64,000 nucleotides of DNA from Schistosoma mansoni (taxonomy: Eukaryota; Platyhelminthes; Trematoda; Strigeidida; Schistosomatidae): the NCBI RefSeq assembly GCF_000237925.1, contig NC_031497.1:1054001-1118000 (forward strand), written 5' to 3'. The notes under the pieces are model-generated. The model was not told the DNA's origin and searched no databases. It saw only the letters and a list, made by a program, of their open reading frames with translations. The first letter of the stretch is position 1; the number at the start of each line of letters is the position of its first letter. Shown here piece by piece: positions 33,960 to 47,600 of the stretch. A program made the position numbers and the translations under genes.

Positions 33960-36930
33960 CTACATTTGATCAGTTTGTACTCGAATATGTTGATCCACAG
34001 CAAATTTACTTCTAGTGAAAATGCATTATTATGATTAGCTGTGAAATCCAGATTTTAAGTTTTCATATTTAGGAATTTTCACTTTAATTTACTTGCATAC
34101 AAATGTTGATTGCCACACCGTCACCCGAACACAGTACTAATGGCTTCAAATATCAACGTCTTATCGATTGATCTACTGAGTTCATGTAGTCACTAACTTG
34201 TTTGATAGACATGGTAATTTACTGATTATATTGTGGTGTGCACTAATTATACTGACAGACATAAGTAGTATTTTGCAGGAATTGGAAGTAGAATATCTAC
34301 CACCTACCAGTCAAAATGTAGCCGGGAAATTAAAGACTGATTATAGTGACTGGCCAGTTATCTTTCATCAAAAAAGTCGACGCTCAGAACCTAAAACTCG
34401 TTATGAGCATGACATTAGGTTGATGAAACAGCTACTAAATCAGCTAATGTCTCAGGATATCTCCGGATTCACCTTGCTAAAGGTGAACAGACTAGGTAGT
34501 CAAATGAACTTGAAACATAATCAAATCAGGCTGCTTAAAGTAGTATTTAAATCTCCCAACGAATTTAACTTCATACTACAGAATTGACATAAACTAAAGG
34601 GGTCAGGGGTTTTTGTTTGTAAATGCTTGCAGCTCGCAGATCGTACATAAAGACGAGAAACCGAAAAAGAACTACAAATGAAAGTTAGATGCTGACGTAA
34701 AGGACCTAAAAATTGTAAATTTTCAGGTTATGAGGCCTTGACAGAAAATGATGCCGGGGCGTCTCTGGGTGCAACACGAAGTCTTTTAAATAGGCTTCGT
34801 ATATGCAACACGAATGCCTGAAGTTCGCTCAATGAGCGATCGGAACCAGGTGCACAGATAGACTCTACCATGCTAGATGTAATAGCAGTAATTGCACCTA
34901 CGGTAGACCGGAGAAATCTGAGAACTGAATCATCAGCAAATTACTTCGAGAAGGAACTAGTTGATTCAGATATCTCATGTGCTATAGTGCAACATGTGGA
35001 AGAAGTGACTAGGTACGACCCGGACTCTGAATTTACCTTACTAGACCTTATATTGACTCATTATGAGTATGGAGTCCTGAACTCTGATCACATGTCACCT
35101 CTAGGGGAAAGTGATCATGCAGTTCTAATCTTTGACTTCCATATGGTTGTCCAAAACGAGTATGCTTCAGCCCAACGCAGACCTAACGCCTGAGAAGCAA
35201 ATGTACAATATATTATACATTCAGCATCGTAAGTAGGTTGAACAATAGATCCAGATTCTACAATCGAAACAGCATGCGATGTATTTAGAAATTTGTACTT
35301 AAACGTTACTGCACGCCATATCCCTTGAACTACGGAAAGGGGTCCGGGAAAAGTTCTACCATGATTCAGTCGGAAGGTTCGCACCCTTCCAGGTAGAAGA
35401 AGAAGAGTCTGGGAAAGATTCAAGTTACTGGGTTTTAATGAGACAAAATCTCAATATCAAGAATCTCGACATACTTGTGCATTGACCCTCCGTAAGTCCA
35501 GAATCTATAGAATCCCCAAAACGCTTGTATTCGTATACAAACCAAAGGACTAAGAGAAGAGCAAACATTCCAGAATTGTGGGAAGACAATGATACTTAAT
35601 CATCAGTTGAGGATGACTACAGCCTAACCAGCGTGTTTGTTAAAATTTCAGAGAAGATTATTCGGAAGGAGCATTTCACGTATCTCGATGACAACAAGAT
35701 TCTATTCGAAAAGCAGCACGGCTTTCGAACGGGTTATTCTTGTCTTACTAACTTATTAGTGGCTCATGAAAGCTGATGCGCTCTCAAAAATCAAAAGTTA
35801 CTCATAAATGTAAACAACGTTGAATTCAGCATGGCTTTTGACAACGGTCCTAACAAACGATTGTTATGTAAGTCAAGAAATGTCCAGGTTGGAGGCAGTC
35901 TATTAATGTGGATAAAGGACTTACTAGTTGGATGCCAACAAAGAGTACGGGTGAACTCTGAATTGCTCAGCCGGAAATTGTGTTTAGTGGAGTGCTTCAT
36001 GGTACAGTCTTGGGGCCAGTGTCATTCCTCCCGTATGTAAATGACCTGATAAGTCTCCTATCATCAACGGTTTTGATATATGCTGACGATATCAAGACAT
36101 GGAGAGCAACAAAACAGTAAAGGTGACTGCTCAGAGCTTCAAAATCACCTGGAGAGGCCATCTGAATGTTCTCTAACTTAGAATTCACCGATAAATACTT
36201 CTAAGTGCATTGAGATGCATATTTGTCATCATGGTGTATAAAAATACACGGTGAATAACAGTGAACTATCCGTTGTCCAGACACACAAAGATTTAGATGA
36301 TCGTTAGCCAAGACTTACAAACTACTTCATACTGTCCTGCGATGGCCACCGAATGTTTCAGAACTCTATGGTCAATACGTAGGTAATTTAGCTATGTTCA
36401 TGCTGAAACCTTTTGACTCTGCATACAAAATGCATTCGTCCTAAACTCGAGTACTGCATACGATCATCTAGGTTCTGCCAAAAAGAGACAGTGAACTGTT
36501 TGAAAGGGTTCATAGGACAGCAACTAAACTGATTCGCGAAGTAGCGAAGCCCCAGTATTATGTTCGAATGGCTGAACTAAACCTATTTCCATTGTCATAT
36601 AAAACAACCAGAGACCAATTGATCCCAGTTTTCAGATTACTTACTAATAAATTTGCATCTGATACGTCCTACATTTTGTTTTTTTCCAAAGCGGAGAATT
36701 TACGAGCAAATTAAAAGCCTTCACAATCCAAGAACAAATTACTTGTCAAGTGACCATAGACTTTCCCATCGAATCATCGACGAATGGAATTCATTATCTC
36801 AACACGTGACTGAAGTCCCAATTGTCGACACTATCAAAAGAAATTTGGTTCAACTGAGAGACAACCAGCGACAGGATTAATACAGGTCACTTAGCCTCCA
36901 TCTATTTCCAAACTGAAACAGAAGCTGAAC
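33960..36930 (+). mobile_element. Degenerate CR1/Jockey-like non-LTR retrotransposon
   Basis: Broken frames in order match a CR1-type LINE. An ORF1-like tail lies at 34198-34587 (DIRLMKQLLNQL, QMNLKHNQIRLLKVVFKSP). An endonuclease end follows at about 34870-35193 (LGESDHAVLIFDF). RT begins at about 35650 (NKILFEKQHGFRTGYSCL) and YADDIK at about 36077 is the catalytic box. The conserved C-terminal block is at 36653-36880 (LSHRIIDEWNSLSQHV). Stops and frameshifts throughout mean it is dead. The first 350 bp recur inverted at 60.4-60.7 kb. Its 3' end is about 210 bp upstream of the thioredoxin-like gene ATG. Confidence 0.8.
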
Positions 36931-37133
36931 AAATGTCTACCAAAACTACTAGAATTAGTGCACTCGAATGGCTGGAATACCACTCATTGGGCATTAACGA
37001 ATACCTGTAACCGTACTGGAGCAACGAAAATCTAATGAGATGAAATCAGTTGGTTTATACAAGATCGTGACAAAAATATTGGAGATGGGAATGAACCAGA
37101 TACTGCAGCCTTATTTGATCTCAAGGTCGCGAG

Positions 37134-40100
37134 ATGACCGCAGTCAAACACGTGTTACTATGTTTTTTATTCTCGGTTGTCTCATTAGGACTCTCAGGTG
37201 ACTTAAAAACCGTCACTCTACATGATATTTTAAACATTGATCTTTCCAAATATACAGAAGGGTCAAATGCTGCACTTTTATTCATAGGTAATACATGCTG
37301 TTATTTAGATAATATTCTTCATCCAGTTCCTGATGACTGTCATAACTGCCATATGCACAAGAAACTCCTTAATGACATTTCTTCTGATGTTCTATACAGT
37401 GGTATGTTAGTTAAAATTCCTTACTTCAAAAATCTTAATGTTGTAAGGTGATATCTTTCATCTCAATGACATGACTGTCCCTTGGGTTAATATGCTTTCT
37501 GCACCAGCTATACTGTTTTTAAACAATGAAAGGAAAATCCCTTATTTTGGTAAGTTATTTTGCGTATATTTGAGGACTCGATAGTGCTTAACTCGTCAAT
37601 TGTGTGACATTTATCTGTGTCAAATATATGTGCTGTCGTTGTTAACTCAAACACAGTCTCAACAATTCCAGTTGCTATCATTTGTCAGCCCGTATTTAAG
37701 TGTTGAAATAAAAATTTATCTACATTACTGGGTTCATGTCATTCGACTTAGCAGTTCAATTATTTTTCTGTTGATCTTACCGTCGACCTATCGATCTAGT
37801 TAACCTTTACTTAAAATGTGATTCAACTTGAATATATCCCTGATTAAAAAATTTGGTGAAAAGTTAGTTTTCTAAACCTGACCGAGTAGTAATACATGTC
37901 AAGACAAGTCAGAAAACCCTCAGACTCGCTAATGTTAACATCAGGAACCGTAAAATCTTAAAACTGTTGCAGAACACATTTCGAGAAACCTGAAAATGAT
38001 GCACACTTAAATTTTCATGATTCCTGTTAAGTTAATGGTAGTTGGTGTTTACTTTCTACGTTGTTACTGATTGACTGAGTTGATGTTTACTCATGTCAAA
38101 CGAAATATGAAAGCACTGTACTCAGTTTCCACATCATTCCATTTATTTATTTATTTGAATGCAAATATTGGTACAAAGGGATATCGAATACATATGCACC
38201 ATACAAATCACTTGATTTGTATGTGGGATGTGATACTGCTCGGGTTCCCAGACCGAAGCAGGTGGTTTCCTTAGGGGACCACACTCTCAGCCTTCGACCT
38301 AAAGGTCTGATCCACAAGGTAGTTCCATGGTAGTTGACGACCAACGATTGGTTGATATGCCATTCGCTCCCTCGGGATCGTGGAGCCCATGTGCAATATT
38401 GTTTTGGAATCAGAGTTTCTCAATTCCTGTAGGTGGATCCTACATATCCACCAGCCCGGTTAAAGCGCCGGACATCCACTTTTCGTCCTCTCGATTTCGC
38501 ATACAACACCCCGTCACGAGAAGACAGTGAGTAGCTTTTCCTTGACAGTGGTTATATACGCGTGGCCATGTTAGAGTACTCGGGGATGGAGAGCCGACTG
38601 TTCCCACACTCAACCGTACCAGGGCATTTGGGGGCATCATCGTGCTAATAGGATTCTCTGATACTTTAATTATGTTCAACTTTGGTTTCGTGCGGAATTA
38701 TTCGAATCGATATGAATATATTTGTTAAAAATATGTAATTTACCCTATCTAAGTTTCTTTGCCACTGACTAATCATCATGTTCACTAATAAAAACTTAAT
38801 TTTTACACTTTTAAAGGTCTACTCCATCGTACTCACCTTATTAACGCTATGCATCAGTTTACTACAGGCGTGCAGTCAGCTCGATTAGATGATGCTAATT
38901 TTGAACACGATACTCAAGCCTCTACTGGTTCGACAACGGGCAACTGGCTTGTTATTTTGTAAGTTTCTTGATGTTTTATTTAATCATTTGAGATTTATGC
39001 TTCGATAGAATAATATACAATTTTATTAGTCACTTAGTCACAAACAAGATAGGACTTGCCCAAATGTGCATTGACCCATGATGCTGCACTACGTATCATC
39101 AGCATAACTAAAGGTAAAGTAAAGGATCAGAACAATAGTAGTACAATTGATAATATCAAAAATCAAACGTCGAAAAGATACTTGAAACATAAATAGCTGG
39201 ATCAAGGAGTAACATAATAACCAAATTCAAAAGCTATGGAGAATGAATGCATCTGTTTCACCCAAATAGCTTTCGGGCCATGTTATTTGAAATAATCTAC
39301 CACTGACCACGATTATTGCGCCGACCACACTTTAAAGTCTCATGAAGTGGATAAAACACTCAACTACTTCACTTCCTATAATTAGACTAAACGTTGATAC
39401 AAATCCATCTTGAAGCATTTAGAGAGATACAGAGAAACACATACTATACATTATGACCTTATTCAAAGTCTGTGTTGTCATCTTCAACAACGGAGGCCAT
39501 TTCATTAGCTCTGTCTATGTCAATCCGAAAGTCTCTGGGTAGGACATCAATTCTTGTGAAAATATCCCATTCATATTAGATGAAATGACACCATGTTCAC
39601 TTTGTAATTTTGTTAAATATTCTGGTTAATAAGCCACAAAGATCACATTTTCATGTGTACACTCCATCTCTTATGGAACAAAGGGCTAGAAAGGTTCATT
39701 TTACATGGAATGGGTTTAACTTCTATCCTGGTATGGAATCTTGCGTTGCATTGTCACCAAATTTCATCATAAAATAATATTCAAACTTTAGTTTATGGAA
39801 AGTTGCACGAATGGTTAACACAGTTTAAAATCTGCTAAGTAAACGAGCTCTGGCTGATTCAATAGTATAGTTTTCATTATTTTTTGAGAATATATCGGTG
39901 ATTTTTTACCTTGTACATAACCTTATCTCTTGACGAGCATTTTCTATTTTCAAATAATAATAATGGGAACCATATTATAGACTTCATCCTAAAATAAAGT
40001 GATTACTTCCTGCTGTGATGAAATAGTTGTTCAGTGCTTTCCGGCTTTCAATGGATGTTGAACTCCGATTGCTCCATGATGTAACGTATATAACTCAACA

Positions 40101-41592
40101 ATTCCTACAGAAACCTCTTCAAATGAGTAATTTCGTTGAAATTGCGTTCCCTGTGCTATGGCTAATTTAGTCATGAAGCTCTCATTGTCTATCTAGACAC
40201 AACATCAAGACCATAAGCAATCTGCCCGTCTCGTGTGAAGAAATCCTCATAAATTACTTTGGTCTAAAGTTTTATCCTGATTATGCTGCTTAGAGTGACA
40301 ATGATAGCCTCATGGTTAAACTATCTCCAGCCCAGAGAATGTAATATCAACAGAGTCATTCTTTTGAGCTAAACATCTAATGGTAAATAGTTTAGTAGCT
40401 AAAGCATATTTAAAGCCTTGATACATCCGGTTTATGCAGTTGGGTAGTATCATCACTGAATGTCAGACACAGTTAAACTGTTTAACTCCCAACCAAGTAT
40501 GGAAGAAAGCTGTACAGGACTGGCATTGTCAGTACTTCACAACTCCCTTGTTGAAGTCCTAAACATAGTGCAGCTCGGTGGCTTTAAGACGTTACAGACA
40601 TGACTTAAAACAAAAGTCAGTGGCCATCATATTGTGGTTTTCATTTACTTCATAGACGTGCAAAACTTCCTTAACTGGAAGGATTCTCGAATTGCTTCTC
40701 CTATTATTATTACTGTTATTATTACTATTATTATTTACTACTCTCATTTACTTATTTTTGATCATACCTACCCCCCTTCTCCCATCCCTTCACAATTTCA
40801 TTCTCTTATTGTGTGGCCCACATTTACTTTGGTGCCCATTTGTAACAATATTTATGCGTTTAAATAAATAACTAACTTAAGCTTGTAATTGGTTACCCAG
40901 ATACATTAGTTTGAACAAAATTGACTAGACAACAAAGTATAAAACCAAATAAAGTGAAGTATATTTCAAATAATTTGAAAAGACAAAATTCTTGAGAATC
41001 TTTTAGCCAAACTTACCTCGTCCATAAATACTACTTAGGATCTCTATCCTTTGCCATAAACTGAAGGCAATCAGCAGGATCGATAGGGTTAAATTTTATC
41101 TTGCTCCAAGGCTCTAACCGTAGTATTTTAGTCAATCTAAATGATAATGCTGGATTTTCATTATCAAGAACTAGAAATTGGCTAGTCAGTTCTTAATCCT
41201 CTGTCTTATTTATTTGAACATGTAAATATTGGTACAAAGAGGCACCGAATACACATGCGCCACACAAGTCACTTGATTTGTGTGTGGGCTGTGATACTGC
41301 TCGGGTGCCCGAACCGAAGCAGGTTGTGCTCTGTCTATTCAAGTAAGTTTAAACCTCAATATGTAGGGTCTGTAGAGTTGTGAGGAATAGTTACTGCTGG
41401 AGTTCGAATTTTAGGGTTCTCCTCTAAGCCGTATTTTTCTCTCAATATGCAACTTTGCCTGTTTATGAAAACTATATTGTATTGTTTTTTTTCTCGCAAA
41501 TTATTCGGCGTATAGTGATGAGATCACACCAGACACCTTACAGATCTACGATGGATTGTCGTTGACGTAAGTGATAAACATTTACAGTGTTA

Positions 41593-41633
<41 letters not shown>

Positions 41634-44600
41634 CGTATGTGCACATCTTACACTTTTCATAGACTTTAGCTGTTCAACTATTCAACTTTGTATCAAAATG
41701 ACATGTTCAATTTTTCATACTTATATGAAGTTCTCAAGTCATCTATATTGAATATATGGGATGTGGATGGAAGTGGAATTTAGGGCAAGGGTTTCGTCCT
41801 ATTTAGGACTCGTCAGTTGGATGTGTCTGTCACATCGCAGGGCTGATGTTCACTCCATGGTTGCAACCCAGTGCCTTTCATATAAGGCGTTAACGTGTTA
41901 TCCACTTAGCGTTTGAAGTTCAAATAGCTACTTAATCGTATAGCAAGCATAAGTTTTAATCGAATTTGTAATAGTTTGGATTATCTCTTTGTTGATATTT
42001 TAATAGCTATGCCTAGCTGACGAGCCCCAAATGAAATGAAACACTTGTCCCGTGTTCCATCACCAGCCACATTCCATATGGTTTATATAAACTTGTAACG
42101 TAATGGATATATCGAGGTAATCCTCACAGGATGCACATATGTCGATTAAGACTCAGATTATTTAGTTTTTTACTAGTAGGTAATAGCTCTTAAGTGTAAG
42201 GATAACTATGAGAAAACCTTTTTCCAATTCCTATTTCTTCAATAAACCTTGTCATTATTTGATTAGTTGTTCTCATTTTTGGTCTACTAAATCGACCATG
42301 TATCCTGAAATGATGTTTTGTTGTTGTATATAAACAAATGTTTTGCCTCAAGTTTGACATTCTGAATAGCAAGCTTTTTCTGAACTCCTTTCCATCATGT
42401 TGTGGATTATTTTTGAAGTGTTTTGCATCAGTCATATGGCCTACCGATTTCGCGTACATCCAGTTTGGTACTAGTGTTGTGAATGAGAACACAGGTGAGG
42501 ACAACCAACTATATATTTAGCACAAATTACAACGTTACTTGGTAAAATACGAAAAACCATGCTATGATACACTATTTGCAAAATGTTCTTCAATTGCTTC
42601 AGGCTTCATTGTTCCTGGATTTCCACACAAATTGCTTTTTATTTCTGTTCTTCTCTTCTTGATCTTCTCAATCTTCTGCTGTCAGATATTCTATTCCTTA
42701 CTCACCATATATACTACTTATGTCGATATCAGTAGCTCACACCACACTAGAAGAATATGGTGATTTCATCGTAATTAAGCATCATCTTAGCTAATCGTCA
42801 TGAATTTACTATGTTCAATCGTATACCTAACCCGTTCTCCTACTTTTTTAGGTGGACAACTAACTGATTCTTCTTAAATCATTTAAACTTCACTGTTTCT
42901 GATTATTACACAGTACATTTTTGTAATTGGAATTTTTGAAGACATTTCACAATACAACAATGATTAATTACTATTAATACAATTATACTGCCCCGAATTG
43001 TTTGGATAAAATAAATCTTGACAAAAGCATCGTAGGGGGCTCCTATGCGGAGATTTTAAGTACTTTTTATATATACTTGAAATCATGAGTCAATGGCAGC
43101 TAGACCACTGTAGAAATCTCACGAGGCGGGATCGTGGATGCGCACTGCTGAGGAGTCCCACAATAGGACGAAACGGCCGTCCAGTGCTTCCAGGTTTTGT
43201 ACGGTGGTCTAGCTTCAATTGACTCATGATTTCAAGTATATATAAAAAGAATCATATATTGATGTATAGGAGATATCTCTTAAGTAAAAGTTTTGCTAAA
43301 CTCTGTGAATCTTCCTTTCTCTTTTTCCAATAATAACTTATAAACATTACTCTCATTTCTTTTATATAATGCTTAAAACTATATTTCATATTTTTTATAG
43401 TCTACGAGCAAAACACGTAAATATAGGTGTTCTTGATCCAAAACAGTCGACGCGTACAGCAAAACGTTTCAATATCAGCATACCATCGGATTCTGCTCAG
43501 AATAATCCTCTAATTTCAGCAATCTTGTAAGTAGTTGTTAAAACATTTGACTTGTTTTAAATATATTTTCAACACATATTTTCTTATAATGATTAATTTG
43601 TTTAATGTCATAGCTATATGCTTCTTCGAACATTGAATTAGCTGAGTAGTTTGTCTCTAGGTGGCAAATCGAAATGTCATAGCTCGAGACCGAATACACT
43701 GAATCCTAAATGATTTGTACGTCAAGTTGCATAAATTCCCATTATAAATTCGCATTATCATGAGTAGTCACTTTGTGCGATATATATATATATCAAATAT
43801 CGTAGGCCATCGTTAAAAATCAAGACCAGCTTTGCTTCAGTCGGCCATCCTAGAAGATATTTGCCTCGGTTTAGTTATACTACTGAAAGGTTTTTAAGTA
43901 GGCATATGTATTACTTACCTGGATAAGAAATTACGGCGGAAAAATTATTCATGGGCAAACCAATCAGATTTCGGATAACAGCTCTTGCATTTTGGCGCAG
44001 AATTTATTTATCCATTTGGTTAAATAGCTCTTTGGAATTTTAAGTGATGTCAGTTCGTGATGAAAACCCTAGATGTAATCCCTAACCCTAACCATCAACT
44101 GTAAATCATAATTCTCAGTCCTCACCCTAGTTTATAGTCATCAGTTAGTCCTAGTTAGTAGGTGGACATTCTCAAAGTCACTTTGGCGTCACTCAGCGGT
44201 CATCCATAAATTATAGTCTCACTGAAATTACAGTAGTGTGCTTTGTTTCTTAGCTTTGAGTTCACAATTTCCAAACCCAACAATAATGTATCAACATCAC
44301 TGATTACTTATATGAAAACAGAAAGAAAAAACGAAGTGTTTTTGTCAAATGTGTTAAGCTATCAGTTTTTTTAACTATGGAAAATAATTGCACCGATAAC
44401 TTTCTTGTTCTAGATTTATTTTCAATAAATAGTTATGAATACACCTGTTGTTTTTCTTTTTAAAGAAGAGTCTTACAAATAACTACGATGTTAAATATTA
44501 TGCAATGCAAACGAGAACACTGCACTGATTAGTACATTGAAATTCATGCATTTTATATATAATAAGGAGGAAAAAATAATTTTAGTAGCTAAACTGGTAG

Positions 44601-47600
44601 ATAATTTTCATGATTGTAGATGGGTGGTAACCGATAATGAACTTTTTTTAAAGAAATGATAAATAAAATACCTGTTAAACAGTGGTCTATCGGTTAAGTA
44701 CTCGCGCGCGAAGCTGATAGGTTCTGGGTTCGAATCTCGCGAGGCGGGATCGTGGATGCGTACTGTTGAGGACGAGCTGGCCGTCCAGTGTTTCCAGGTT
44801 TTCCATGGTGGTCTAGCTTCAATTGACTCATGATCTCAACTATATAGAATTATTACGTAATTAATAATGAGAATTTCTTACAGTGATAAAATTGTTCGTA
44901 TTGAATTATTGAGCAATTAATTTTTTCTGTAAAGTTTCTTATTATTTAAACAGTATCTTATTGAATAAATAACCTTGTATTTCTTCACCTACTTTGGTTT
45001 AGGCAACCGGGGTTGTATCATCAACCCTCTTATATTAAGAGTGTGGTTCATATCTAAGTACCTGGTGAAATGAATTAATCTTTACTAAAATTTTAATCTG
45101 CTAATATTGTATTCCAATGTTGTTGTTAATCATAAGAAAAGATAAATTTAACTCATTTACTTCTCACTGATTTATATGCTATAATTTTTGACATAGATTT
45201 TTGGTAGATAAAAACAATAAGATCTGGTTGCTTAAATTGAAATAACTAAGTGCGTCTGAGTTCAGACTTATAGTCTATGAGATATTTATTGGTGTATGAG
45301 TAGGTTAGAAGTAAACTAAAGGTATCTAAACCAAGACGTGGAATCTGTATTCGAAGTAATTAACCGTTGGCTTGGGTCGTATGGACAAGTAAAGACTATC
45401 TGGTTGTGGTCTGTGCGATTATCATAACCAATAGTTGAAAACATCGGCCGATATATCTCAGAATCGGTTACAACGGCGCAAATACACTTACTTTTGGTTC
45501 CTATATAGATTTTGAGTCCTGAAACTATGTCTTACCTTTTACCTGGCATATTCATCTTTTCCTTGAAGTAATATTCTCTATCCCTAATGTTTTCTACTAT
45601 CGGTAATACCGTAGCTACTTTTACCACTCTGATATTAGTCTTGGTGATTTCATTGCATTTCGTATAAACTTGAACTGATATAACAGGTCCTATGGTACTC
45701 ATAATTGACTGACTCATGATATGTTGATTGAAGCCTAGCCCTTTAACCAACTGAAATTACTCATCCACAACCTATGGGAAAATGTAGTACAATATGTAAC
45801 ACTCAGGTCAATAATATTAATATATTGTATCGTTTATTGTTATCCTGTTTGTGATCAATAATCATCGATCTGCACTTTTTCTTCAAACTTTTAATCCCCC
45901 TTGTTAGTACTATTGATTTATGTCAATTAACTAAAAATTGTGTTTGTAATACTTTGCAAAAAAACGTGACCATAGTTATCATCTCTAGATATATTATTGC
46001 TTAAAAAGCACACATTCATAATGTTAAGTTAATTAGTTATTGGCTATAATCGGTGCAAATCACCTAGTTAGGGACGGAACAGATGAATACACTCTGTCTC
46101 CCCTTAGTTTCTGAATCTTGAAATCTCATAGTTACTTCCCTTTTCCATAGGCCTAATCGATCCATATGTGTCAAGTTTTACTTTGCATGTCCCAAACTTA
46201 TTGGTTGATTTTGAGTTCTAATAATATAGTGTAAGTGAAGGGATTTGATAAACCTTATTGATTTCTTCACATTTAATCTTCCAAGTCTATTTGTAGTTAC
46301 ACTTTCTCATTTAGTGCCTATTTCATATCATAGAAGAGTGAGTAATATTACCAATACAATGGAGTTTTTCATCTTACAGAGTCAGTTATCGAATTTAAAC
46401 ACATCCTATTTTGTCACATACATGTATATTACGTCATGTAGACAGAATTCAAGTGGACAGATTCATATAATAACACTGATTGATAGATTAGACTCTATAT
46501 GAATGGTCCTATCTTTTCATTATATTCTACTTTGTCCAAATGTTAGGTGATCTGAGGTAGTGTTGAAAGAAACCTTGAACACAGGTTTTATGTTAGTTAT
46601 AAAATATATGAGTGACGAAGAATAAACTAATGTAACTCAGCTTTCAGTCAATGTTTTATGTTTAAGAATTACTGGCACAGTAGTTCTAATATTTAAATGT
46701 TCATCGCTAAACCTGATGGTCTTGTATTTGATTTCTGAAGAATTCGTATGTGCACCCTGTTGAGGAGTTCAATACTAGGATGGAGCAGTGCTCAAATTTT
46801 CGTTGGTCAGGGTGTTCAACCACCAAGTTTCATATTCGTACTCCACCTACACTTACTTATTAATCAGTATCTGGAATTTGAAGAGATTACTAGTCCACTT
46901 AAAATCGGCCAAAGAAACGAAGGATCAGTGACACATTGACAAGACAGCCAAACTATTCTAATGCGTTCCAACCCCTTTAACAGAGGGAGAAGTCCATGTT
47001 CAGATGAGGGAAAGTATATTCCACAAGCAGCCAGAAGTACGAACAACAACAAGCACGTAACTCAAGCGTATAAATACAGCATAAAAAATGTCCTTAAGAA
47101 ACGTCGCAAAATAGCATATTAAAAAAGGAACAAACCAATGATATTTAGGGTCCTACCAAGTGTGAAATACAATATGAAGGTGGAAATGGGCGCTTCTGGA
47201 GCGAAAATGAGAAATTCAAATTTCCAAAATGAAATTACAAAAATAAGACGTGTATTAAGTGATTTATAAGGATCTGGCATCCCTAACAGTATCATTCACA
47301 TTCGCTTCTTATATCAATACACATGTTTTTAATCTATCTGTTTTACTCACTAGTTTTTGGAATCAGTGAACAGACTATTATAGTGTATGCATGCAGACTT
47401 TTTCGTTCTCATAAACACACTTCTGAACTCCGTCACTACATTTCTCATAAAACCAAAGGTAAATATTCCCATCTTTCTTCATTATATATATGGCCCCCAA
47501 AGGCCCTGGTACGGCCGAGACTGGGGAGTGTCCGCTCTCCCTCTCTAAATGCTCTCACATGGCCACACGTATATAGCCTCTGCCACAGAAGTCATACTCA

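Larger units (their letters stand above)
38959..41515 (+). other. Intron 3 of the thioredoxin-like gene
   Basis: Donor GTAAGT, acceptor TATAG. Apart from small retroposon fragments listed separately, no gene or known repeat seen. Confidence 0.7.

Noticed and set aside
34198-34587. A 129-aa host gene with an N-terminal hydrophobic stretch
   Set aside because: The C-terminal part matches CR1-type ORF1 and is followed by endonuclease and RT in order; the hydrophobic start comes from the adjoining repeat.
37402-37451. Apparent 1-nt frameshift at the end of exon 1 of the thioredoxin-like gene
   Set aside because: A 46-nt GT-AG micro-intron restores the frame and matches schistosome 5' intron sizes, so no indel is needed.
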